Below, piece after piece: positions 1 through 7,200 of a DNA stretch of 10,611 nucleotides; positions within the stretch are counted from its first letter, which is position 1; every line of letters starts with the position of its first letter. A model generated the notes under the pieces. That model had not been told where the DNA came from and did no database searches. It saw nothing but the letters and a program-made list of their open reading frames with translations. Origin of the DNA: JBEKTY01 sp049515555 (lineage in GTDB: Bacteria; Planctomycetota; Planctomycetia; Pirellulales; Thermoguttaceae); assembly GCA_049515555.1 (NCBI GenBank), contig JBEKTY010000238.1, positions 1-10,611 of the forward strand, in the 5' to 3' direction. The translations under genes were made by a program, and so were the position numbers.

Positions 1-1243
1 CGCAACGCTGAACTGCGTCGGCTCATCGGGATCGAGTCGGAAGGGCAGGTCCCCAAGAAGTGGAATATCTCCCGGTTCTTGATTGTCTTGGGCCAGGAGC
101 CGCACCGCGGCGAAATGCGGAAGATATTCGACTTTATGGTACGGAACCTGGGCCGGGTGGTGCTGGACCTGGGCCAAAACACGGCCGGGGATTCCACGAG
201 CCTCAACGGCCGCGCCAAGGCGAACGCCGCGGAGGTGCAGGCCGAAGCGGCCGAGGGACTGCCGCAACCCAGCGGCGGCCGCAAGGAGTACACCGACGAC
301 ACGGGAAAAGTCGTAAAGGTCGTCGAGTGGTTCGGCTACAAGCTGCACCTGCTGGTAGACGTGAAACACGAGGTCATCCTGGCCTACTGGATCACCTCCA
401 CCAAGGAGGGCGACGGGGAAACCTTACCGATCCTGCTGGAACAGGCCCAGGCCAACCTTCCCGCCGGGCGGATCAAGACGCTGGCCTACGACAAGGCGGC
501 CGACGACAACCACGTACATCGCGTCCTGTCCAAAGCGGGAAAAGGAAGACAAGGAGCGGATGCTGCCCGGGCACGACGGCCACTCCAACATCGTCTATGA
601 CGAGGCGGGAACGGTGCATTGTTATGACCGCACCAGCCAACCGATGGTACGACATCCGATGGCCTACATCGGTCACGAGCCGCAGCGGAAAACGCTCAAG
701 TACCGCTGCCCTGCCCGGCATGAAGGCTGGACCTGCCCGCACGACCCGCTCTGCAACCCCAACACATCCTACGGGAAGACGGTGCGGATCAAGCAGGAGA
801 TCGACCTGCGGCGGTTCCCACCCATCCCCCGGGCGACCAAGAAGTTCGAACGCATGTATAAGGGGCGGACGGCCGTGGAGCGGGTCAACGCCCGGCTGAA
901 GGTCTATTGGGGCGCCGACGACGGCAACATCCGCGGCTCACGGCGGTTCCACGCCTTCGTGGGCGCGGTGCTTATCGTTCACATCGGCTTGGCGACCCTC
1001 TTGGCGGGCAGCCCCCGGCGCGGAGGCACGCTGGGCAAGATGCGTGGCTGGGCGGGTAAGGCGCTGGCAGTGCGCGCCGAGCCGGCTTCACGCGTAACCG
1101 TTGGAGCGTCACCGCTGCTTTCCCCCCTCTTCACCCCTGCTTCCAGCGGGTTCCGTGCCTCGGCCGCCTCCGCCGCGACTACCGCTCCGCCCCTCCTCGG
1201 CCCCACAACGCAACCGACTCGGCTGCTGGCCAGGATGGCATGA
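1..1243 (+). pseudogene. DDE transposase, IS4-superfamily type, 5'-truncated by the window and frameshifted
   Basis: This is a cut-and-paste transposase of an insertion sequence. It is open from base 1 in frame 1 with no start codon in view, so the gene begins outside the window. Frame 1 carries two catalytic aspartates: one in GDSTSLNGR (codon 190-192) and one in LAYDKAAD (codon 490-492). Homology then moves to frame 2, which resumes at about 542 with KEDKERMLPGHDG. Frame 2 holds the signature Y-(2)-R-(3)-E-(6)-K in YKGRTAVERVNARLK, with the catalytic Glu at 878-880. All three acidic residues therefore survive but sit in two frames, and frame 1 stops at 598-600. A Cys-rich stretch (CPARHEGWTCPHDPLC) lies between them. 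The protein-like sequence ends near LGKMRGW (about 1050). The rest, up to the TGA at 1241-1243, is Ala/Pro/Ser-rich and may be read-through into flanking DNA. The shift is probably a small deletion rather than programmed frameshifting, because no slippery heptamer is evident. The exact IS family is not assigned. Confidence 0.85.
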
Positions 1244-1794
1244 CCCGCTGGCTGATCACGCAGGCCCACTGCATGGTCGACTTGGGCGAGGCTGGATATC
1301 GCCCGGTTCCACCGACCCATTTTTTCGCCTTTTCAGCCTGGCCCGGTGATGAATGCGAGGTGGCGAACCTCGGTCTGGCGACTTATCCCGAGGTGAGTGA
1401 GACCACAGACGGTACGCTGCCCACAGGCGTCAGCGGCTGGCGTTGGCATTCGTTCTGCAAAACGCAATTTAGCAGCAACCCCAGCGTCGGCGGGACTGCG
1501 AATTTCGTCCGCTGCCACCTCGCCGTGATCCGACTGTTGGACGAGGCCAAGTCGTTGGGCATCCTTGAATCGGTGAAGGACGAGGGCGGCTTCTGGGAAA
1601 AACGAGATGTCAAAGCCTTGGTCGAATCAGTCGGGCGGTGGAATAGTTTCATCGCCGGGATCGTCGGCCAGATCAAGGATCAGTTTCACGGCCTGACCAT
1701 CGCCCCGATCACAGACTTTCCGAGCTTCGAGCACTTGGAGGCTGAGGGGCGGAAAGGGGAAGAAGATGACTCGCCGGGCAAAGATGCGGGTTAG
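1240..1794 (+). CDS. Uncharacterised protein, 184 aa
   Basis: I do not recognise a named family. The composition looks like a real soluble globular protein: mixed hydrophobic and charged residues, no signal peptide and no membrane segment. The part most likely to be conserved runs from about residue 20 (YRPVPPTHFFAF) to about 172. It includes the Trp/Cys-rich stretch GWRWHSFCKTQF, then helical segments around CHLAVIRLLDEAKSLGI, DEGGFWEKRDVKALVE and RWNSFIAGIVGQIKDQF. The C-terminal tail is acidic. The start is uncertain. ATG 1240 overlaps the TGA of the transposase frame as ATGA and has AGGA at 1232-1235, 4 nt upstream. ATG 1273 would also keep the likely core but has no ribosome site. Function is unknown; the adjacent broken insertion sequence suggests an accessory region but does not show that the gene was mobile cargo. 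Confidence 0.7.
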   Translation: MTRWLITQAHCMVDLGEAGYRPVPPTHFFAFSAWPGDECEVANLGLATYPEVSETTDGTLPTGVSGWRWHSFCKTQFSSNPSVGGTANFVRCHLAVIRLLDEAKSLGILESVKDEGGFWEKRDVKALVESVGRWNSFIAGIVGQIKDQFHGLTIAPITDFPSFEHLEAEGRKGEEDDSPGKDAG

Positions 1795-1855
1795 TCGGAG
1801 CCAGGGCCAACCTGCCCGCCGTCCGCCCGCCACGGCCCGCACGGTGCGGCGACGT

Positions 1856-1874
1856 GGGCTGCAAAAGGCAGCCC
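1856..1874 (+). terminator. Stem-loop 62 nt after the 184-aa gene, possible terminator
   Basis: A perfect 7-bp inverted repeat, GGGCTGC / GCAGCCC, encloses the loop AAAAG. It lies 62 nt after the stop codon of the uncharacterised gene and upstream of the next promoter, a sensible place for transcription to end. No run of T follows on either strand, so it is not a textbook intrinsic terminator. Confidence 0.3.
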
Positions 1875-1988
1875 CGGCCACCGCTGGATACCGCTGGACC
1901 GCCGCTCTGCGTCGAAGGGCACGCCAACGCCCCACCGGATGGATGGGGATGCCCTCCGAAAATACTGCCGCAAGTGTTTGCAAATTGC

Positions 1989-2016
1989 TTGACGGGAATT
2001 CCTGCATAGGGATAAT
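1989..2016 (+). promoter_or_regulatory. Candidate sigma-70 promoter for the PEP-CTERM gene
   Basis: TTGACG (1989-1994) and GATAAT (2011-2016) each match the bacterial housekeeping consensus at five of six positions. They are separated by 16 bp, and the stretch is locally AT-richer than its surroundings. Transcription would start near 2023 and run rightward. The only supported gene downstream on that strand is the PEP-CTERM protein at 2317, giving a leader of about 290 nt. No other -35/-10 pair closer to the gene is as good; TTGACA at 2274-2279 lacks a convincing -10. Confidence 0.5.
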
Positions 2017-2303
2017 GAGGGGGTTATCATCCGTCAGAGCCTGTGCGGCCTAGAGCGGGTCGTTCTCCCCAGGAAAACGGCCCCCGTTAGCCCGTACAGC
2101 GTGTAACTAGCCCCAGCGAGGCAGCGCGGTTCGCTAATCCGCCGTCGTACGCAGCACTAGGCATCGCCTTCAAGCGAGCCGTTCTTGGGCTGGGGGCTTT
2201 TCCAGGTGTTCGTGATCCGCCGCATGTTGTGCTGCGCAGTCGAGGGTGCGGTTGGTGTACATGGTCTCGAACATTGACACGAAAGATTGAGGAATACGTT
2301 CTT

Positions 2304-2310
2304 GGGGAGA
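2304..2310 (+). promoter_or_regulatory. Ribosome binding site fixing the start of the PEP-CTERM gene
   Basis: GGGGAGA lies 6 nt before ATG 2317. The alternative TTG at 2287 has no comparable site and would put ten extra residues, including polar and charged ones, in front of the signal peptide. ATG 2317 is therefore preferred. Confidence 0.65.
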
Positions 2311-2316
2311 CAGCAA

Positions 2317-2952
2317 ATGATAGGCAAGACGATGGTGCGAGGTGTGTTGGCGGTGGCGTTGGTGGCATCGGTAAGCTTCGCGAATGCGGCCACTTACACA
2401 TACACCATGGTTGACTACCCTGCCTATGAGACAGACCAAATCACCGGCGATACCGACACCATTTCTGGGACAATCATCACCAACAGCAACAATGGCACGC
2501 TATCCACGGCTGACCTGGTCGGCGGAACCATCTATCTCACGAACCCCGATTACGGCACGTTTGCTTTACCCGTCCTCGGCAACACCTCGATATCCGGCAT
2601 CACAGCCACCCCGGAGCAACTTATCCTCCTCGCCCCTAATATCGGTCATGAAAATGATCTCACTGTCGACACTATAATCCCGACCGGGCCATACGCAAAT
2701 TACGAACCCCAGATTTCATACCGCGAGTTGTTCGTGGCCGACCCCTTCATCACCTCCTTCGACGGCGAGTTAGACGATCCTAACGAAGCCCCTCTTTTCC
2801 AATATTACTCCGGGTGGGGCACCATTGAGGGAACCAACTGGGTCATCGCCACTGCCCAGTCCACCCCTGAACCATCTACCCTCACGCTCTTGTGCTCGGC
2901 ACTGCTGGGACTTGGGGTAGTTTATCTGCGGCGGCGTAAGGCGAAGCCTTGA
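2317..2952 (+). CDS. PEP-CTERM sorting domain-containing secreted protein, 211 aa
   Basis: This is an exported surface protein. Residues 1-24 form a signal peptide: basic start (K4, R8), hydrophobic core VLAVALVASVSF, and an Ala-Asn-Ala cleavage site before residue 25. The mature domain (about 25-180) is rich in Thr, Asn, Ile, Gly and Asp and looks beta-stranded, with no cysteines and no catalytic motif that I recognise. The C terminus carries the complete sorting signal: Pro-Glu-Pro at 184-186, a hydrophobic helix at about 189-204, and the basic tail RRRKAKP. In known systems exosortase recognises this signal in the inner membrane, often in bacteria that make exopolysaccharide. No exosortase gene lies in this window, so it must act in trans. 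Base composition is visibly less GC-rich than in the neighbouring kinase gene. The gene probably uses the promoter at 1989-2016. The role of the mature domain is unknown. Confidence 0.9.
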   Translation: MIGKTMVRGVLAVALVASVSFANAATYTYTMVDYPAYETDQITGDTDTISGTIITNSNNGTLSTADLVGGTIYLTNPDYGTFALPVLGNTSISGITATPEQLILLAPNIGHENDLTVDTIIPTGPYANYEPQISYRELFVADPFITSFDGELDDPNEAPLFQYYSGWGTIEGTNWVIATAQSTPEPSTLTLLCSALLGLGVVYLRRRKAKP

Positions 2953-3133
2953 CGACGGCTAACTCGTAGCCGTCCAGCCCGCTCCGCACCCACTGCCGCC
3001 AGCGACGAACGTAATCTCCGATGCGGACAGCATCCGCACCTTGCTCATAAAGCCGGTTCATCCGCTCGGCGCTCCATCGGTTGCTTGGCAACGCCGGCAG
3101 TCCCGGCCGTCGAGAGCCGGAAGGGGCGGCCAC
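2882..3133 (-). CDS. Doubtful small protein, 83 aa, directly behind the ParB-like gene
   Basis: This frame opens with GTG at 3133-3131, immediately after the TGA of the ParB-like gene (TGAGTG, no spacing) and in the same frame. The middle looks protein-like: RMNRLYEQGADAVRIGDYV, then RRWRQWVRSGLDGYELAVV, with plausible helices and mixed codon use. An internal ATG beginning MNRLYEQ could be the true start. The last 71 nt run antisense into the end of the PEP-CTERM gene, which weakens the case. No family is recognised. It could be a small partner translated by coupling to the ParB-like protein, a remnant of a longer gene, or chance. Confidence 0.35.
   Translation of the reverse strand: MAAPSGSRRPGLPALPSNRWSAERMNRLYEQGADAVRIGDYVRRWRQWVRSGLDGYELAVVKASPYAAADKLPQVPAVPSTRA
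2954..2974. terminator. Stem-loop just after the PEP-CTERM stop codon
   Basis: A perfect 8-bp inverted repeat (GACGGCTA / TAGCCGTC) with the loop ACTCG begins 2 nt after the TGA at 2950-2952. The position between two convergent genes suits a terminator, possibly acting on both strands. There is no T run, so if it works it may need Rho or act mainly as an mRNA 3'-end structure. It also lies inside the doubtful 83-aa frame on the other strand. Confidence 0.4.
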
Positions 3134-3721
3134 TCAGGGAGCCGGCCAAAGGGATAGCTGGTCGTCAAACGTCCCTTGGGCCGCCGCTTGGGCCACCCGC
3201 AGCTCGCTGGCGGTGTTGGCGACCACCTGGCGGTACTCCGTGATCCGATTCTTGCCGTCCTTGCCGCGCAGCTTGGTCAACTTGGGAATTTCCCGAGTTG
3301 CCTCCAGTTTCTTCCTGGCGGCCAGCACCGTCTTGTGGTCTACGCCGAGAATCTCGGCAAGCCAGTTGTTGGTGAGGGCGGGGGTTCGCTTGATCTCCTC
3401 CTCGATGATCGTTCGCATCTGCGATCTGGTCAGATGCCGCCGCTTGATGTTGAGAGCGAGGGCGAGGTGCCACTTGTCCTCGTCGGTCAATCCAGGCAGC
3501 ACGGCGATTGGGTACTTGATGCCGAGTTCCTTCGCTGCCCGCTCCCGCTGATGGCCGTCAATGGTGCTCCCCAACTCGTCCTGGAGCACGGGATACAGCA
3601 CGCCTTTTGCGGCGATGTCGGCCTTCAGCGTCTCGAACTCCTCCGGCGGCAGGTCGGGCAACGGTTGGTACTTCGGTTGGACCGGGCGTTGCTTGGGAAG
3701 TCTTGGAGATTGCTTGCGCAT
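3134..3721 (-). CDS. ParB/Spo0J-like nuclease-fold DNA-binding protein, 195 aa
   Basis: This is an orphan ParB-superfamily protein. Residues 20-75 form a ParB N-terminal domain: LPPEEFETLKADIAAKG, then VLYPVLQDELGSTIDG and the box GHQRERAA (56-63), matching the G-x-x-R-x-x-A nucleotide-binding motif. A helix-turn-helix region follows at about 98-140 (LTRSQMRTIIEEEIKR, then LAEILGVDHKTVLAARKKL). A basic GKDGKNR segment (153-159) comes next, of a kind common in phage- and plasmid-type ParB-like regulators. The protein ends QLSLWPAP. At 195 aa it is shorter than chromosomal ParB (about 280-300 aa), has no C-terminal dimerisation domain, and has no ParA ATPase or parS-like repeats nearby. Plasmid or chromosome partition is therefore unlikely; a transcriptional or mobile-element regulator is more plausible. 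ATG 3721 is preceded by AGGGG (3731-3735) at 9 nt. Confidence 0.85.
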   Translation of the reverse strand: MRKQSPRLPKQRPVQPKYQPLPDLPPEEFETLKADIAAKGVLYPVLQDELGSTIDGHQRERAAKELGIKYPIAVLPGLTDEDKWHLALALNIKRRHLTRSQMRTIIEEEIKRTPALTNNWLAEILGVDHKTVLAARKKLEATREIPKLTKLRGKDGKNRITEYRQVVANTASELRVAQAAAQGTFDDQLSLWPAP

Positions 3722-3760
3722 TGGAAACGGCCCCTGCGTTCTTGTGGCTGTCGTAAGCCC

Positions 3761-3790
3761 AGTTTACCAGGTGACTGTGCCGACCGTCAG
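3761..3790 (-). promoter_or_regulatory. Candidate extended -10 promoter for the ParB-like gene
   Basis: On the - strand, CTGACG (3790-3785) stands 18 bp before TAAACT (3766-3761), which is preceded by TGG, the extended -10 element. Each hexamer matches consensus at four of six positions. Transcription would start near 3754, leaving a leader of about 33 nt that includes the AGGGG ribosome site. The match is modest but well placed. Confidence 0.35.
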
Positions 3791-3861
3791 GCAGCATGAT
3801 CTCGTGCTCGACCGCTTCATGGCAGGCGGCGAGCCCAGCCGCGACGACCAAGGGAAACGAC

Positions 3862-3910
3862 GGCCTAGCGGAGGGCCAGTCTTGCCGTTGGCCCCACGCT
3901 GGCCTAGCGG
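3862..3910. repeat. Direct repeat GGCCTAGCGG flanking a hairpin
   Basis: The 10-mer GGCCTAGCGG occurs at 3862-3871 and again at 3901-3910. Between them lies a perfect 6-bp inverted repeat, GGGCCA (3873-3878) and TGGCCC (3889-3894), with a 10-nt loop. The role is unknown. It could be an operator-like site, a footprint of a small element or chance in GC-rich DNA. Confidence 0.4.
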
Positions 3911-4138
3911 CCGGGATACGGCTCCAAGGCCAACCTACCGCCGTGTATCCGATGTGGTGCAAACGTCGCCGCCAGGTGGGGCCAACGTCGGACTGACGCG
4001 GGCTTCGCCGGGTAGGCAGGGGCTCATCACGGTTCCAGCCTGCTATACAGCATCCCCAGCAGTCAGATGGGAGTGTCAAATCGCCTGCGGGTCAAGAAAA
4101 AGCGACGGTTTCCTGGATTTTTGACGCCGGCTGTGCCG

Positions 4139-4175
4139 CTTGCCTGCGGAGGTGGGGGTGACCGACGCAGGCAAG
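4139..4175 (-). terminator. 10-bp inverted repeat downstream of the kinase gene
   Basis: CTTGCCTGCG (4139-4148) and CGCAGGCAAG (4166-4175) are perfect complements with a 17-nt loop. The repeat begins about 118 nt beyond the kinase stop codon, reading on the - strand, so it could close the sigma-kinase transcript. There is no adjoining T run; a short AAAAATCC tract follows further on. Termination is a guess from position. Confidence 0.3.
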
Positions 4176-4292
4176 GTGGATTGCCTTCGTTCCAAGAAAT
4201 GGGTCCATTTACGGCACGTCCGACAAAACCTATGGGAAAACCGTGGCCGGGAAGAAGCTGTGGGTCGGCCAGGGCTTCGATGACGGTCATTC

Positions 4293-7200
4293 CTATCTCG
4301 CCGTGGGCTTCTCCTCGTGGCTGCTCGGGCCTGCCTTCTCCGCGCCGTTCTTGGGGAGCAGCTTCTGGAACTGGGATGGCGTGAGGACCTCGCGGCGGCC
4401 GTCGGTCCGCTCGACGACGTAGAACAGCGACTCGTCCACGGCGTCGATGTCACCTGCCAGGAGCCGGCCGTCCGGGCCCAACGTCGCCAGGTCGCCGTTG
4501 CTCAGGAGAACTGCCACCCAGATCGGCTCGCCCGAGTCGGCGTCCCAAAGCGTGACCCCCTGTTGGAAGACGGCGAAAATCCTCTTGCCGTCCGGACTCC
4601 AAGCGAAGTCGGGGGGGAGCCATCGGTGCCACCTATGAACCGCGGGCCCAACGTCGAGACTCGGGCCAGCACTACCGTCAACATTGAGAATGTCCAGCAA
4701 CGCCCCGTCACGCTCCGCTGCTAGGCGTGAGCCGTCGGGACTCCAACGGGGTCTCCCGTAGTTGCCGCGGGGCGGGAACTTTGGCCCGGGCGTCCCATCG
4801 GCTTTCCAGAGTTGGATCGTCCCGCTCAGATGCACGGCCAGCCAAACGCCGTCAGGGCTCCATTCTAGGGCACTCACTCCCCTCCAATTGTCAACGGGGA
4901 TGGTCCGTGCGAGCACCCCATCACGGCCCCATATGCGAACGGTCTTGTCGCCGCCTGCCGTCGCCAACTGTGAGGCATCGAGTTTCCATGCCACCGCGCC
5001 TATACCGTTCGTATGCCCAGAGAGCACAGGGCCAGCGCTCCCATTCGCGGACCACAGTCGCACGGTGTTGTCGGGCTCACCCCCGCCGGTTGCCAGAAAC
5101 TCGCTGTCCGGGCTCCATGCCTCGATCCGCTTGTTGGGGTGCTTGATCTCAAAGACCAGTTTGCCCTGCTCGTCAAGGACCTTTTCGTCCTTGCAACAAA
5201 GCTTTCGGTCAGGGCTCCAGACTCCGCCAGGGCGCTGAGTGCCGTCAGGGTGCTTGACCGTGTAAGGCACCGGCAAGTTGAATTTGCGGTTGGCCGGCGA
5301 GCGCTGCAAGACCGCGCCAGGTTTGGGCCCCGAATGCCAGGACCCCAGGTGATCGCACGACCCGGAAAAGTATTCATCCGCGTTCCCCACGGTTTCAACG
5401 ACCAGGGTTCCGTCTGGCTCCCAGGCGATTGGCCCCACGTGCCTCCCGCTCAACCCTGGGACTGACGGCCCCGGCCTACCATCGCGCGCGTAGAGTTGAA
5501 GGCCGGAAGTAAAGTTGGCCAGCCACTTCCCATCGGGGCTCCACCCGAAGGAATGGAAACCCGCGACGGTGCCTATCCTCCACAACTGCTTCCAGGACGC
5601 TGTAGCATCTGACGATTCTTGCCACGCGAATGTCTGGACATACCAGTGATGGGATGATAGCAGTTTGCCATCGGGGCTCCAACAGCAGTGGTCTCCGCCG
5701 ACAAGTTCGCGCGGGCCGACGATGGTACCGTCAACTCGATGGAATGTGATTTTGGGATACATTTGTTCGGACCATGCCGCGGCCATGTGCTTCCCGTCCG
5801 GGCTCCAGGTGAAAGACACAGCGCCGCCGAGGCCCGCGGGGGGGCGTAGTACGGGTCCCGGCTTTCCCTCTTGAGACACCAGTCGCACTGTGTTGTCCCT
5901 GCACCCGAACGCAACCGTCTTGGCGTCGGGAGAAATTGCCGCGTAGCTCGCCGAATCGGGAGCCCCCGGGAAGGGTGGGCCGGGCGTGAGATCCAGGTTC
6001 CACCGCCGAGCGCCGGTCACCAGGCACGTGCCGTCGGGGGCCCAGTCCGCCATCTGCCAGGGTGGATCCGCCAGGACGAACGTTTCTCGCAGCGGTGTTC
6101 CATCCGCCGACCAGAGGCACAGCCTCCCACCGTCCCGCCACGTGGCAATGTTCTGGCTATCGGGACTCCAGGCGATGCGTTCCGTCCCGTTCGTTGGCAG
6201 GATTCTTACGACCTGCAGGGACGTCGCGTCGTAGATCGGCGTCAGGCCGCGCGTTCTGGACGAGCAGGCGAGGTAGCGCCCATCTGGGCTCCAGGCAACT
6301 TGTTGGTAACGCCGGTCATAGGGCACCTTCGCCTGGATCTGCCATTGGCGGAAGCCGGTAAGCGCCTTGGGACGCGGGACAAGCCCGGCGAGCGGCTCCA
6401 GCCATTGCGGCAACCGCACCATACGAACCGCGCGCCGGTCCGCCGGCGTTTCGCCCCCACAGACAAGGAGGCTATGACTATCGGGCGAGAAACAGACGCT
6501 GTCCGTGCGGCCCCAGGTGAGGCTACAGACCTCGTGCCCCCCGCTTATACGTCGCACTCTTATCGGTCCTTTGTCGGTGACCGAGGCGAGGAAGAGTCCG
6601 TTGGGCGACGGTGCCACGTCGACCAATTGCGGGTCAGGCCAATTCAACCGCATGCCGGCCCTCGCCACCAGGTCCATGACTCCGAGGACGGGCACGTCGC
6701 AGTACACACCGCAGGAAAAGGCGTGGGCACCGGAAGGCGACAGCCGCAAGAACCATCCGTCCCCTAACCGGTGGATTTCCTTCTCCGTCTCCGGATCCCA
6801 TAGCCGCACGCTGTCGCCGGTCACGATGGTGATCTGCCGGCTGTGGGGCAGAAACGCGACTTGCCGGATGCGGGCATTTTGCTCCAGGCAGAACACATGG
6901 AGCCGCTTTCCCGGCGGCACCTCCCAGAGCACTGCCGTTGTATCGTCGCTGCCGGACAGAAGCTGCTTGCCGTCCGGCGAGAATGCCAGCGAGCACACAC
7001 GGGAGATGTGCTTCTCCAACTTGCACGGTTGGCTTTCCTTTTGCAGGTCCCAGAGCCGAATCGAGCCATGTTCGTCCCCTGACGCAACTTGCCGCCCGTC
7101 GGGCGAGAAGGCGAGGCTTGTGACCGGAGCGGCGTGCCCCTCGAAGCAACGGATCTCCTTGCCGGTTTCCACGTTCCAAAGGCGAATTGTCTTGTCGTCG

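Larger units (their letters stand above)
1795..2316. other. Intergenic region with hairpin, promoter and long leader
   Basis: I see no convincing gene in these 522 bases. Open frames here on both strands are Arg/Pro/Ala-rich, as expected from chance translation of GC-rich DNA. The stretch holds a 7-bp hairpin (1856-1874), a short tandem duplication of ACCGCTGGA near 1880-1897, a sigma-70 type promoter (1989-2016) and then about 290 nt of leader before the PEP-CTERM gene. No tRNA-like or riboswitch-like fold was recognised by eye. Confidence 0.6.
3722..4292. other. Intergenic region between the ParB-like gene and the kinase gene end
   Basis: No gene is supported in these 571 bases. The long open frames on both strands overlap one another, are rich in Arg, Pro, Gly and Ala, and lack ribosome sites. 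The stretch contains a possible promoter for the ParB-like gene (3761-3790), a hairpin between two copies of GGCCTAGCGG (3862-3910) and a 10-bp inverted repeat beyond the kinase stop (4139-4175). Confidence 0.55.

Noticed and set aside
1766..2053. 95-aa open frame on the + strand overlapping the end of the 184-aa gene.
   Set aside because: Composition is mostly Arg, Ala and Pro with no fold-like pattern, it lacks a ribosome site, and it contains the better-supported promoter.
2274..2302. TTGACA at 2274 as a promoter for the PEP-CTERM gene.
   Set aside because: No acceptable -10 hexamer lies 16-18 bp downstream, and the start would fall almost on the ribosome site.
3558..4079. Open frame on the - strand ending inside the ParB-like gene, with a short plausible stretch (HEAVEHEIMLPDGRHSHLV) near 3770-3830.
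   Set aside because: The rest is Arg/Pro/Trp-rich, it overlaps the ParB-like gene in another frame, and no motif is recognised. The short stretch could be a relic but cannot be supported.
4079..4126. Possible promoter for the ParB-like gene from TTGACA/TTGACC words on the - strand near 4076-4096.
   Set aside because: No -10 match lies at normal spacing; the only TATA-like word is 24 bp away.
4162..4422. Stretch open in + frame 1 with a protein-like segment near 4201-4300 (GSIYGTSDKTYGKTVAGKK).
   Set aside because: It has no start codon with a ribosome site and runs antisense into the kinase C terminus, so it is probably chance.
5871..6767. 298-aa open frame on the + strand, and other long + strand frames across 4300-8900.
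   Set aside because: They are antisense shadows of the kinase gene. The - strand product has continuous domains and repeats, while these are Arg/Pro-rich without motifs.
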